A program made the translations under genes and the position numbers. Shown piece by piece: positions 20,588 to 30,523 of a DNA stretch of 64,000 nt (positions are counted from its first letter, which is position 1; each line of letters opens with the position of its first letter). The stretch lies in contig CANMEI010000002.1 in the NCBI GenBank assembly GCA_947496695.1, forward strand, positions 372,001-436,000. The letters are read 5' to 3'. This DNA comes from an uncultured Cellulophaga sp. Its GTDB lineage: Bacteria; Bacteroidota; Bacteroidia; Flavobacteriales; Flavobacteriaceae. The notes below the pieces were generated by a model that saw only the letters and a list, made by a program, of their open reading frames with translations, did no database searches and was not told where the DNA came from.

Positions 20588-21055
20588 TTATGCTGTAAGT
20601 AAATCAATTATTGGTTGAAAACCTTGTGCCTTTGCATGATCTAAAGCTGTTTTATTTCTTGCATCTTTAACTGATGCATCAGCACCATTTGACAAAAGTA
20701 ACTTTGCTATATCAATTTTATTGAAGGTAGCTGCGTAACTTAAACAAGTAGAGCCCATTGAATTTATAACATTTACATTAGCTCCTTTTTTAATTAACAA
20801 TTCCGCTAAATTTAAATAGCCTTTAAAGCATACTCCCATTAACGCTGTATTACCTGAAGCATCTTTACTATCTATTGGTGCTCCGTTATCTAATAATAAT
20901 TTAACAATATCTTCTTGTCCATAATAAGTTGCGAGTATTAGCGGAGATGAGCCTCTTTGATCTACACTATTAATTAATGCTGGATTTTCTTTAAGTAATT
21001 CTGACACTGCTTCAACATTACCATCTCTTATTACGTTAAATATATTATCACTCAT
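20588..21055 (-). CDS. Ankyrin-repeat protein
   Basis: A 155-residue protein made almost only of four ankyrin repeats (from about residue 33), with recurring G-x-T/S-P/A-L and LLLxxGA motifs such as LIKKGANVNV and LLSNGADASV. It has no signal peptide, so it is a cytoplasmic protein-binding scaffold; the partner is unknown. Ankyrin genes often sit near catalases, but katG here is 6 kb away with other genes between. It precedes the omega-amidase gene on the same strand. Confidence 0.9.
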   Translation of the reverse strand: MSDNIFNVIRDGNVEAVSELLKENPALINSVDQRGSSPLILATYYGQEDIVKLLLDNGAPIDSKDASGNTALMGVCFKGYLNLAELLIKKGANVNVINSMGSTCLSYAATFNKIDIAKLLLSNGADASVKDARNKTALDHAKAQGFQPIIDLLTA

Positions 21056-21344
21056 ACTATATTTTTTTATTTTGACTATTCTATTTTAAGTTACAACTAA
21101 AAATAATTAGTTATTTTGTTATTGTAAAATTACTTAAAGAAACCTCTTCCATAATAGGAACATAATATTAAAACATTATAACTTAATAATTATTTATTAT
21201 TACTAAATAAAAATAGATGTAAAAATTAAGTTATTTTTTATTTTATTAAGATAAAATTCATATAATCAAATCATTATCTTAATATTTGTTGGGGTTTTTC
21301 CTACTAAGCTTAAAAAACTATACCTTTAAATAAAAATAAAAAAA

Positions 21345-23546
21345 TTGAATTTATTATCATTTACATATTCGCTTAAAGATTTCCCCCTTGCAATAGCTAT
21401 TGTAGATCTAGATCTTTATGTAAGAAACAACTCTTTAATATGGGCTAATCAATTTAGTCATACTAACAAAGAAAATTCGGAAGATATCAATCTCAAAACA
21501 ATTGAAACTATTCCAAAAACTATACAAGATTTAATTTTCTCAGTTTTAAACGAAGAAAAAATACTTATTGAAAATATAGTACTCAAAAATAACCAAAGAC
21601 TATGGTTCCAGTGGAAAATTAATGCCATAAGAGATCAAGACAATACTATTACAGGAGCTGTAATTATTGCTGAAGATATTACAGAAAAAAAACGAAAAGA
21701 AGAACTTTTAACACAAGCAGAGAGTGTTGCTAAAATTGGCGGTTGGGAATTAAATCTAATAACCAATTCTATTTATTGGACTGATACAACTAAAACAATT
21801 CATGAAGTTCCTATGGATTTTATTCCTGATTTAGAAGAAGGAATTAATTTTTATAAGAAAGGCAAACATCGTGATTTAATTACTGAATGCATTAACAATG
21901 CTATTACCAATGGAACTCCATGGGATTGTGAATTACAAATTACTACTGCAAAAGGCAATGACTTATGGGTTAGAGCAAAAGGTAAAGCAGAAATAGTTGA
22001 TGAAAAATGTATTCGCTTATTTGGCACATTTCAAGACATTGATACAAACAAAAAGAAACAAATAGAATTCAAAAAAATATCTGATAGATTAAAAATAGCT
22101 ACAGGCGCGTCAAAAATTGGAATCTGGGAATATGATGTTGCGAATAAATCTCTTTTCTGGGATGAAAACATGTATGAAATATATAGTATTGATATTGCAG
22201 AAAAAAATACTGAGAATATTTTATCTGCCTGGAAAAAATGTCTGCATGATGATGATAAGCAAGTAAGTATAAAAAAGCTAAAAAAAGATATTGAAATACT
22301 TAATGAGTTTGATTCAGTATTTCGAATAAATTCTCCAAATGGTGAAACTAAATTTATAAAATCAAAATTTACTGTTCAAAAAGATAAAAATGGTATTATA
22401 AAACGTTTAATTGGATCAAATTGGGATATAACAAAACTAAAAATGACTCAATTAACACTATCAAAAACTGAAGAATCATTTAAAGATGTATTTCAAAATT
22501 CATCTATAGGAATGGCGTTAGTATCATTAAAAAATAAATGGTTAGATGTTAATAATAGTATTTGTGAAAGTTTTGGTTATACAAAAGATGAACTTGTTAA
22601 TAAAACTTTTCAAGATATTACACACCCTGATGATATTTCAAAAGGGTTTGACAAATTAGACCTTTTAAAAAAAGGATTAATAGAAAATTACCAAATAGAA
22701 AAAAGATATATTCATAAAAATGGTTCAATTGTATATGCTCTTTTAACAGTAACTTCTATTAGAGATATTAATGGCAAAGTTAATCATCTACTTACTCAAA
22801 TATCTGATATCACCTCTAGAATTAATGCCGAAAACGATACCAAAAAATTAAATAAGATTACTAAAAACCAAAATAAGAGCCTTTTAAATTTTGCCCATAT
22901 TGTATCTCACAATTTAAGATCACATTCTTCAAATTTATCAATGCTTACTCAGTTTTTAATTGATGAAAATGATGAGAACGAAAGAAAAGATCTTAGACTA
23001 ATGCTTAAAAATGCCACTAAAAGCTTAAATGACACTGTTTATCATTTAAACGATGTGGTGCAAATTACAACCAGTTCTAAAGATAAGTTAAGAAATACGA
23101 ACTTAAATGATGCTATAAAAGGTGTTCAACATAATATTAGTGCATTATTAAAAGAAAAAAATGCCATATGTAGTATATCTATACCTGAAGCTCAAATGAT
23201 ACATGTAGTACCCGCATACTTAGATAGTATACTACTTAATTTATTTACAAACAGTATAAAATACAGTTCTCCAAATCGAGATTTAAGAATAACCATTAAT
23301 GCAAAGGCTATTGATGTAGAAAATATACAATTAGAATTTAAAGATAATGGACAAGGCATAGACCTAGAAAGACACAGTAAAAAGTTATTCGGAATGTATA
23401 AAACTTTTCATAAACATGAAGATGCTAGAGGTATTGGTTTATTTATTACTAAAAACCAAATTGAAGCAATGAATGGTAGCATAAACTTAGTTAGTAAAGT
23501 TGATGAAGGAACAACTTTTATTTTGACTTTTAAAAAAGGAATTTAG
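21345..23546 (+). CDS. Cytoplasmic multi-PAS sensor histidine kinase
   Basis: A 733-residue kinase without signal peptide or membrane helices, so it senses something inside the cell. Four PAS-like segments (about 10-113, 118-235, 245-370, 378-500) precede a HisKA-like helix pair with phospho-acceptor His522 in FAHIVSHNLR and a HATPase domain with N-box LLNLFTNSIKYS, G1 DNGQGID and G2 ARGIGLFI. The start is TTG at 21345; no in-frame ATG is nearby. The response regulator follows after 20 bases. The kinase at 24062 is clearly a paralogue with one PAS fewer. Confidence 0.92.
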   Translation: MNLLSFTYSLKDFPLAIAIVDLDLYVRNNSLIWANQFSHTNKENSEDINLKTIETIPKTIQDLIFSVLNEEKILIENIVLKNNQRLWFQWKINAIRDQDNTITGAVIIAEDITEKKRKEELLTQAESVAKIGGWELNLITNSIYWTDTTKTIHEVPMDFIPDLEEGINFYKKGKHRDLITECINNAITNGTPWDCELQITTAKGNDLWVRAKGKAEIVDEKCIRLFGTFQDIDTNKKKQIEFKKISDRLKIATGASKIGIWEYDVANKSLFWDENMYEIYSIDIAEKNTENILSAWKKCLHDDDKQVSIKKLKKDIEILNEFDSVFRINSPNGETKFIKSKFTVQKDKNGIIKRLIGSNWDITKLKMTQLTLSKTEESFKDVFQNSSIGMALVSLKNKWLDVNNSICESFGYTKDELVNKTFQDITHPDDISKGFDKLDLLKKGLIENYQIEKRYIHKNGSIVYALLTVTSIRDINGKVNHLLTQISDITSRINAENDTKKLNKITKNQNKSLLNFAHIVSHNLRSHSSNLSMLTQFLIDENDENERKDLRLMLKNATKSLNDTVYHLNDVVQITTSSKDKLRNTNLNDAIKGVQHNISALLKEKNAICSISIPEAQMIHVVPAYLDSILLNLFTNSIKYSSPNRDLRITINAKAIDVENIQLEFKDNGQGIDLERHSKKLFGMYKTFHKHEDARGIGLFITKNQIEAMNGSINLVSKVDEGTTFILTFKKGI

Positions 23547-23566
23547 ATAAACACGCCCAAGTAATT

Positions 23567-23965
23567 ATGAATAAAATTGAAAGTATATGTGTTATTGATG
23601 ACGATCCAATATGTGTATTTGGAATTAAAAAAACACTAAAAAAAGCGAACTATTATAACAAAGTTCTCATATTTGAAAATGGTTTAGAAGCAATAAGAGG
23701 TTTAGAAGAATATTTAATACAAGGAAAATTATTACCTAATATTATTTTTTTAGATTTAAATATGCCCATTATGGATGGATGGGACTTTTTAAATGATTTT
23801 GTAAAAATTCCAAACTACAATAGAGATTTTGTAAATATTTACATTATAAGTTCTTCCGTTGACCCAGCTGATTTAAAAAAAGTTGAAGAATTTAGTGTAA
23901 TAAATAATTATCTTATAAAACCAATTACACTTGAAAAAATAGAAACTGTAATTCAAGAGTATTAA
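23567..23965 (+). CDS. Single-domain response regulator (CheY-like)
   Basis: A 132-residue receiver domain alone, with no DNA-binding or enzymatic output. Acidic pocket IDDDP (11-13), phospho-acceptor Asp63 in IFLDLNMP, the Ser/Thr switch in IISSS and the conserved Lys in YLIKPI are all present. It is 20 bases after the first PAS kinase and is its likely partner. Without an output domain it must act by protein contact or in a phosphorelay. Confidence 0.94.
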   Translation: MNKIESICVIDDDPICVFGIKKTLKKANYYNKVLIFENGLEAIRGLEEYLIQGKLLPNIIFLDLNMPIMDGWDFLNDFVKIPNYNRDFVNIYIISSSVDPADLKKVEEFSVINNYLIKPITLEKIETVIQEY

Positions 23966-24061
23966 GATAAATTTTAAATAATAGAGAATAAAAAGCTCAA
24001 AATAGTATCTTCCCTTTTATTTACTCATAATTTTTTGCTAATTTTAATAAAATGCTAAAAA

Positions 24062-25906
24062 ATGAAAGTCTCGAAATTTTCAAATCTGTGTACGATTGAT
24101 GAAGCATATGTAAAAAATGCAAATAACTCTATAGCCATACTTGACGAAAATTTTAACTTTATTTCTTGTTCAGAAAAATGGGCTTGTAATTTTAAAGTCC
24201 AAAAAAAATCTATTTTAGGAGAATATTTTTTTGAAGCAATGCCTAATTTTCCTATGTGCTTTAAAGCAAATTTAATAGCTGCACTTAACGGAGAAACCCA
24301 AAAAACAGATGGAAAAAACATAACTCTTAATAATGGGCAACCTGTATGGGTAACCTATAAGATTAAACCTCGAATTTTAAATAAAAGAATTTCCGGGGTT
24401 TTATTAGAGTTAAATTTTGTTGAGAAAAACAATATGGAAAGTTTACTTGATGACGCTCAAAAAGTTGCTCGTACTGGAGGTTGGGAAGTTGATCTAAGAA
24501 CCAATAAAGTACTTTGGACTAAAATGGTCAATATTATTCATGAAGTTGAACCAGACTTTGTTCCTTCAACATACGAAGAGTGTTTTGAACATTTTAAAGA
24601 AGGAGAATTCAGGAATAAAATTTATGAAGCCGCTAATAGAGCTGTAAATGAAAACATCCCATGGGATGAAGAAGTTATCATGATTACGGCAAAAGGAAAA
24701 GAAATTTGGATAAGAACCAAAGGACAAGCAGAATTTATTGATGGCCAATGTGTTCGAATCTATGGTATCTGCCAAGACATAAACGATTTTAAATTAGAAC
24801 AGTTAAAATATAGAGAAGATGCTGAGCAATTAAAAAGAGCAGTAACAGCTTCAAAGGTTGGCACATGGGAATGTCATTTAAATGAAAACCATAGTGTATG
24901 GGATGATACTTGTTTTGAATTACATAATATTGATAAAAACAATTATACAGGAAGCATTTATGAAAACTGGAAAAAAACTATTTACCCTGATGATCTTGAC
25001 AAGATAAAAAGTCAACTTATTCAATACTACAAAAACCCTAGTTCACAATCAAAATCATTAGATTATAGAATACAACTACCTAATAAAGAAACAAGATATA
25101 TTAAAGCTATAATAACTTTTGTTTCTGAACCTGACAGCAGTGTTTATAAAGCTGTTGGAATATGTTATGATGTTACTAAAGAAAAATTAGCTGAAAAGAA
25201 CTTAAAAAAATATGCTACTATTACTGGTGAGCAAAACAATAGTTTAACAAACTTTGCTCACATGGTATCTCATGATCTAAGAGCTCATTCTACTAATTTA
25301 TCGGTTTTAACTAGACTATTACTTAGCGAAAAAGATGATGGTCAAAAAGAGCAAATTTTAACAATGTTAAAAAGTGCAACTGACAGTCTTAATAGTACGG
25401 TTTGCAATTTAAATGATGTTGTACAATCTAGCGATACAACAAATATAGAAAATCAATTAGCATCTGTAAATCTACTAAAGGTTTTACATAATGTAAAAAA
25501 TAACATTAGTACCTTATTTCATAAAAAAGAAGCAAAAAGTATTTTTGAAATAGACCCAGATTTAGAACTTACCGTTGTTCCTGCATATCTTGATAGTATT
25601 TTATTAAATTTATTTACCAACAGTTTAAATTACAGTTCCGAAGATCGAAAACCTATTATACACGTTAAAGCAAAAAGCATAAACGATATTATAAAAATTG
25701 ATTTCTGTGATAACGGAAAAGGTATTAATTTAAATGTTGTTGGTAAAAATATTTTTGGAATGAATAAAACGTTCCACAGAAATAAAGATGCTAGAGGTGT
25801 TGGACTTTATATTACTAAAAATAGAATTGAAGCCATGGGAGGTAAAATATCTGTAACTAGTAAAGTAAACGTAGGCACAACATTTACAATCATTTTAAAT
25901 AAATAA
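24062..25906 (+). CDS. Cytoplasmic PAS sensor histidine kinase (paralogue of the kinase at 21345)
   Basis: A 614-residue soluble kinase with three PAS-like segments (about 15-120, 125-240, 250-375), HisKA helix with acceptor His404 in FAHMVSHDLR, and HATPase motifs LLNLFTNSLNYS, DNGKGINL and ARGVGLYI. Its second PAS (VARTGGWEVDL... IRTKGQAEFIDG) matches that of the neighbouring kinase almost segment by segment, so the pair arose by duplication, with a PAS domain gained or lost. It precedes its own receiver gene. Confidence 0.92.
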   Translation: MKVSKFSNLCTIDEAYVKNANNSIAILDENFNFISCSEKWACNFKVQKKSILGEYFFEAMPNFPMCFKANLIAALNGETQKTDGKNITLNNGQPVWVTYKIKPRILNKRISGVLLELNFVEKNNMESLLDDAQKVARTGGWEVDLRTNKVLWTKMVNIIHEVEPDFVPSTYEECFEHFKEGEFRNKIYEAANRAVNENIPWDEEVIMITAKGKEIWIRTKGQAEFIDGQCVRIYGICQDINDFKLEQLKYREDAEQLKRAVTASKVGTWECHLNENHSVWDDTCFELHNIDKNNYTGSIYENWKKTIYPDDLDKIKSQLIQYYKNPSSQSKSLDYRIQLPNKETRYIKAIITFVSEPDSSVYKAVGICYDVTKEKLAEKNLKKYATITGEQNNSLTNFAHMVSHDLRAHSTNLSVLTRLLLSEKDDGQKEQILTMLKSATDSLNSTVCNLNDVVQSSDTTNIENQLASVNLLKVLHNVKNNISTLFHKKEAKSIFEIDPDLELTVVPAYLDSILLNLFTNSLNYSSEDRKPIIHVKAKSINDIIKIDFCDNGKGINLNVVGKNIFGMNKTFHRNKDARGVGLYITKNRIEAMGGKISVTSKVNVGTTFTIILNK

Positions 25907-25913
25907 TCTAATT

Positions 25914-26327
25914 GTGGAAAAAAAACATAAGCTTGTCTATTTTATTGATGATGATCCAATCATTCTTTTTATATCAAAAAAACTAATGGTTGAAGAAGAG
26001 TTTTGCGATACTATTAAAGAATTTGAAAATGGTAATTTAGCTTTTAAAACGCTTATAGAATCTAGTGAAAAAGGCGAAGAACTACCCTCTATCATATTTT
26101 TAGACTTAAGTATGCCAGTAATGAATGGTTGGGAGTTTTTAGAAAAATTTCAAGAAGCAACTATTAAAAATAAAGAAAAAATTACAATCGTTGTTCTCAG
26201 CTCTTCTATTAGCCCTTCAGAAATTGAAATGGTTAGAGGTTACCCTATTGTCCAAGATTATATTGTAAAACCAGTTACCCCTGCTGATTTAAATAAAATA
26301 AACAATAACATATCAATTAACGTATAG
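25914..26327 (+). CDS. Single-domain response regulator (paralogue of the one at 23567)
   Basis: A 137-residue receiver domain only. IDDDP (11-15), acceptor Asp64 in FLDLSMPVMNGW, switch Ser in VLSSS and Lys in YIVKPV are kept. The start is GTG at 25914, seven bases after the kinase stop. The gene ends inside the 3' end of the convergent DUF5689 gene (11-base overlap). Receiver and kinase were probably duplicated together. Confidence 0.93.
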   Translation: MEKKHKLVYFIDDDPIILFISKKLMVEEEFCDTIKEFENGNLAFKTLIESSEKGEELPSIIFLDLSMPVMNGWEFLEKFQEATIKNKEKITIVVLSSSISPSEIEMVRGYPIVQDYIVKPVTPADLNKINNNISINV

Positions 26328-27690
26328 CGGGTGAAAAGTCTACTGGAGCATTTTGAGGTAGATTTATCGTTTCAGAATCTCCAGTATCATTATATATTTC
26401 CCATTCACTAAAAGTGAAAATTGAATTAGATTGTGTAATAGACAAATTCCTTAAAGCTTTTCCATCTTCAAATTCATGATTTGTACCTGAACCATCCTCA
26501 CCAATAACTCCAAATATATCAATTATAACTCCAAAAGGATCAACTAGAGTTATGTTATCATCTCCGTTTGAATCAGCAGCACTACCTGTATTACCTTCTA
26601 AATTAGCCGTTACACCATAAACTGAATTAAATACAATACTATCTGCAGCAATTACAAAAGTACTTTTTGATTCAATTACTTGACCATTTAAATTTATACT
26701 AGAACCTATTTCTAAATTATCATTAGTATACCTATTTAAGGTCCATCCTTTTAAACTAATAGAACTATCACTTGCATTATATAATTCTATAAAACGTGCA
26801 TCTGCATTATTATTTGGATCTGCAATTTCTGAAATAAATATTTTGTTTGAAGTAAATTCATCAATTACATCTTCACACCGCTCATTAGTAAAATCTACAT
26901 CATTTAAATCACGAATAATTAAATAGTAACTTGAATTTTCTTTCTGAAGTATTCCTTTTATTCTTCCACTGCCACTAGGCAATTCAGTTTCTTGAAAATC
27001 AGAATAACCACTATTTAACAGTTCTATTTCATTGTCATCACAATCTATTAAATTTCTAATTGTTTCCTCAGCTTCAATTGAAAATGGCAAACCAACTTCT
27101 TCTTCTATAAATTCTGTATTATAAAACTCAACTAGTGTATTTACATACACATCTAATGGCTCACTTATGGTTAGCCTAGTCGGTTCTAAAACCTCTTTTG
27201 AATCACATAAAACATAAATATGCTCATCAATAACTGTAGCAGGTAATCTGCCAACTGAAGCATTTCCAAAAGCACTAAAAACACCACCTAATGAATAAAT
27301 ACCATTACTCTGCCCCAAATACAACCCTTTTAATTTTATACCAATCTTTGTTCCTACGGGATAAAACAAATAAGTATCTCGAAGATCAATTTCAATTTGA
27401 AAACCAGCTGTTGGGTTACTTGGTTTGTCTTGAAAGTAAAGCACACTATAAAAATTACCAGCTTCATCCGAAGAAATAACATAGCCTTCAATAATTAAAT
27501 CTTCTTGTATTTGAATTGTTTGATCAACATATAAACTTTTTACAACATCATAAGTAGTAGTGTTAGTAATATTTATAGCATCTGTGCAATTTACATTTAG
27601 CGTATTAAAATTTCGATCATTTATACATGAAACTATATTAAATAGCATGCAAATGAAATAAATATGATGTTTATACTTTTTAACACACAT
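26317..27690 (-). CDS. DUF5689 / lamin-tail-domain lipoprotein
   Basis: A 457-residue lipoprotein with lipobox IVSC (Cys22). The N-terminal half (about 35-280) is beta-rich and has the OB-like DUF5689 look (EGYVISSDEAGNFYSVLYFQ; GRIKGILQKENSSYYLIIRDL). The C-terminal part (about 290-420) is a lamin-tail domain, seen in ISEIADPNNNADARFIELYN and GWTLNRYT. Such proteins are often found near secreted nucleases and a TonB receptor, as here. It is three bases after the receptor, so it is its operon partner, probably exposed outside the cell. Confidence 0.85.
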   Translation of the reverse strand: MCVKKYKHHIYFICMLFNIVSCINDRNFNTLNVNCTDAINITNTTTYDVVKSLYVDQTIQIQEDLIIEGYVISSDEAGNFYSVLYFQDKPSNPTAGFQIEIDLRDTYLFYPVGTKIGIKLKGLYLGQSNGIYSLGGVFSAFGNASVGRLPATVIDEHIYVLCDSKEVLEPTRLTISEPLDVYVNTLVEFYNTEFIEEEVGLPFSIEAEETIRNLIDCDDNEIELLNSGYSDFQETELPSGSGRIKGILQKENSSYYLIIRDLNDVDFTNERCEDVIDEFTSNKIFISEIADPNNNADARFIELYNASDSSISLKGWTLNRYTNDNLEIGSSINLNGQVIESKSTFVIAADSIVFNSVYGVTANLEGNTGSAADSNGDDNITLVDPFGVIIDIFGVIGEDGSGTNHEFEDGKALRNLSITQSNSIFTFSEWEIYNDTGDSETINLPQNAPVDFSPAIR

Positions 27691-27693
27691 AGC

Positions 27694-30423
27694 TTATAGG
27701 CTTATTGAAAAATTTAAAAAATATGTACGACCATAACCATACCAATACTTAGGAGCAAATGATGGTGTTCCACTTAAATTATCTTGTTTTAGTTGACCAT
27801 AATTTCCATTTCTACTTTGTTCATATCCACCGGTTCTAAAAACAGCATCAAAAACATTACTTACACTAGCAAAAACACTAATATATTTTCCATTTTTCAA
27901 CCAAGACTTACCACCAATAAGGTTTAAAAGATAAAAGTTATCTAAAGGTTTTTGAGCGAGTAAAGCATTTACATTTTCGTCAGTTGCATCAGTAAAATTT
28001 TCTCCAGTATCTGGATCTAAATAAAAACTTTGAGTTCTTATTATTGTTGAAATACCAGAATAGTTATTTGCCAAATAATTAGCTGTTAGTCCTACCCACC
28101 AATATTTAGGATCTCGATAATTTACCCCATAAGCAAAAGCTTTTTGAGGGCCTTGAGCTAATTTATAATCTTTAATTTTAGCTTCTCCTAAATTTATAGA
28201 ACCTTCTAAATTAATCAGGTCTTCTTCTGCTCCGGCAGTATCAAAATTTATATCAACCAAAGGGTTACTTGCATATACATACTTGCCTACCGCTACTACA
28301 GCAGTTAATTGCACTGCAGGCGATAGTTGATATTCTAAACCAAGTTCTGTTCCCATATGTAACTTATCTAAACCTGTTAAAACTTCTTGAACAAAATCAG
28401 AACCCACACCAGTATCAACAAAAAAGAAATTTATGTCTGTTGTATTTTGAAATCGTGTATAAAACCCTGTAAAACGTCCTGTAAGTTTTGGAAATCTTAA
28501 AAAATAAGAAGCATCAACGGTCGTAATTTTTTCAGAATTCAAACTAGGAACTGTTTGATTATTTTCTCTAGGGTTTATAAATACATTTTGCAAGGTTGGC
28601 GCCACATTTAAGATTGCTCCATTTACTTGTAACCAATTTCGACCATCTATTTTATAAGAAAACCCTGCTTTGATTCCATAATCTGAAAATTTAATTTTAT
28701 CGCTTTTTCCTAATGAATTATTGATAAAACGTTCGTTTTGATACAAGCCATTTCTTTCAAAATTTATAGCTCTATAATTTGTACTTAAAAATGATTTCCA
28801 TTGATTGTATTCATATTTTAACTGAATAAAAGCATTATTTTCATTTGAATTTATCGTATAGTTATAATTAAAAACATCATTTTCAGTTTTATTAATTTCG
28901 CTATTTACATCGTTCAACGTATCTGAAAAAGTATCAATATCTTCATGAAAATCTGCTCCTAATAAATCATTAATTATAGCATAATTTTTGGAGTTTAGAT
29001 TACGGTATGAAAATCCAAAATCTAAAGATAAATTATCATTAAAAATAAAATTACCAACTGTACTTATTGCGATTTGAGTATCCTTTACAACATCATCATA
29101 TAAAACATAAGCAGCTTTTTCTTGAGTATTTGCAGTATAAATATGATTCCAGTTCAATTGCGGATCATTAAGAAAGCCATCTTTTGCAGTGTTTGCACTC
29201 AAAAAATTTGCGCCAAGTGAACTATTAATATAGAAACTAGGCAAATAACGGTAATAGGTTGGATCAGGGTTTGGAGCATCATAATACCCTAATCTGCTTC
29301 TAGTATTTTCTCCTGTTTGAAATGAAAATCCGCTTATTAGCCTAAATTTCTTTGTCTCTAAAAAATAGTTGAACATCAAAATTGGCTCTGCTATTTTACG
29401 TTCTCTAGAATTTCTAATTTTTCCGTTTTGCAATCCCCAATATGGGTTATATTTATTTCCTACCAAATTAAACACTTCTTCAGTAATTGCTGATGATCTC
29501 CCTCTACGGTTTGATGCTAACATTCCAGTAAATAAGAAACTATTTTTCTCATTAATTTTGTATTCTAATGCTCCAAAAAATGAAAATGCATCGTATAAAG
29601 TACCTGATATATACCCTTGTTTAGCCCACCTTCTTGAACCTGATACACTATAAGATAAACCCTTGTTATTAATTGACGTAGTATATGTTGCCATTAATCG
29701 GGCTCCGTATGTTCTATTTGAAGCTGAGGAGGATAAGCGTAAACCTGATCTCGTTTTTGAAGGTCTCATATCAATATTAGTGACACCTAAAACTCCACCA
29801 AAACTGTAAGCTGAAACTTGTAATCCGTTAGTGAATTGTTGATTTCTAGTTACATCATTTAAACCTCCCCAATTATTCCATTGAGGTCTTCCGTCATAGA
29901 GTTTATTCATCTCTATGCCATTAATTAATACCTTACCCTGTTTAGAATCATAACCACGTACTCTAAAAAATGCCTGGCCAAAGTCAAAAGCGGCTCTATT
30001 TAAAAATATATCTTTAGTTGCTTGTAACAAACCAGCACTATTGGAGCTGACTTCATCATCATGCAACTCTGCATCAGTAAGTGTTATTAGATTATCATTT
30101 TTTTCTAATTCAATGTCTCGATCTAAATAAATAACACCAAGTTCAATTAGTTCTTTATTAATAATTAAAGGAATTCTTTTTGTTTTATAATCAGAAAGTG
30201 TGAAAGCTAATATTTGTTCTCCAACGAGCATCGTTTCTATAGAAAAAACACCTTGTTCATTATTCTTATAACTACTATCATCTCCTTCTAAAAGAATAGA
30301 AACATTTTCTAAAATTTCTTTAGAATTGGCATCACGAATTTCACCCAAAATAGTGGATTTTGATTGTGCAAAAAATACATTAACATGAAATGTAATACAG
30401 TAAAAAACGATTATATATCGCAT
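27694..30423 (-). CDS. TonB-dependent receptor with carboxypeptidase-like regulatory domain
   Basis: A 909-residue outer-membrane receptor: signal peptide (to about FFAQS), a CarboxypepD_reg-like domain (about 25-105), a plug (about 130-225, with RVRGYDSKQGKVLINGIEMN) and a large barrel ending FLNFSISL. The ligand is unknown. It sits 3 bases before the DUF5689 lipoprotein and 100 bases from a divergent secreted nuclease; together they suggest uptake of products of extracellular nucleic-acid or phosphoester breakdown, an inference from context. Confidence 0.9.
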   Translation of the reverse strand: MRYIIVFYCITFHVNVFFAQSKSTILGEIRDANSKEILENVSILLEGDDSSYKNNEQGVFSIETMLVGEQILAFTLSDYKTKRIPLIINKELIELGVIYLDRDIELEKNDNLITLTDAELHDDEVSSNSAGLLQATKDIFLNRAAFDFGQAFFRVRGYDSKQGKVLINGIEMNKLYDGRPQWNNWGGLNDVTRNQQFTNGLQVSAYSFGGVLGVTNIDMRPSKTRSGLRLSSSASNRTYGARLMATYTTSINNKGLSYSVSGSRRWAKQGYISGTLYDAFSFFGALEYKINEKNSFLFTGMLASNRRGRSSAITEEVFNLVGNKYNPYWGLQNGKIRNSRERKIAEPILMFNYFLETKKFRLISGFSFQTGENTRSRLGYYDAPNPDPTYYRYLPSFYINSSLGANFLSANTAKDGFLNDPQLNWNHIYTANTQEKAAYVLYDDVVKDTQIAISTVGNFIFNDNLSLDFGFSYRNLNSKNYAIINDLLGADFHEDIDTFSDTLNDVNSEINKTENDVFNYNYTINSNENNAFIQLKYEYNQWKSFLSTNYRAINFERNGLYQNERFINNSLGKSDKIKFSDYGIKAGFSYKIDGRNWLQVNGAILNVAPTLQNVFINPRENNQTVPSLNSEKITTVDASYFLRFPKLTGRFTGFYTRFQNTTDINFFFVDTGVGSDFVQEVLTGLDKLHMGTELGLEYQLSPAVQLTAVVAVGKYVYASNPLVDINFDTAGAEEDLINLEGSINLGEAKIKDYKLAQGPQKAFAYGVNYRDPKYWWVGLTANYLANNYSGISTIIRTQSFYLDPDTGENFTDATDENVNALLAQKPLDNFYLLNLIGGKSWLKNGKYISVFASVSNVFDAVFRTGGYEQSRNGNYGQLKQDNLSGTPSFAPKYWYGYGRTYFLNFSISL

Positions 30424-30523
30424 GCAGAATGGTTAGTTCATCGGCAATATACACAAAATTTTAACTTTTATTTAAGATATTAACGAAATATATGTAGATT
30501 TAGAAAGAAAAATCTTCTTTGAA

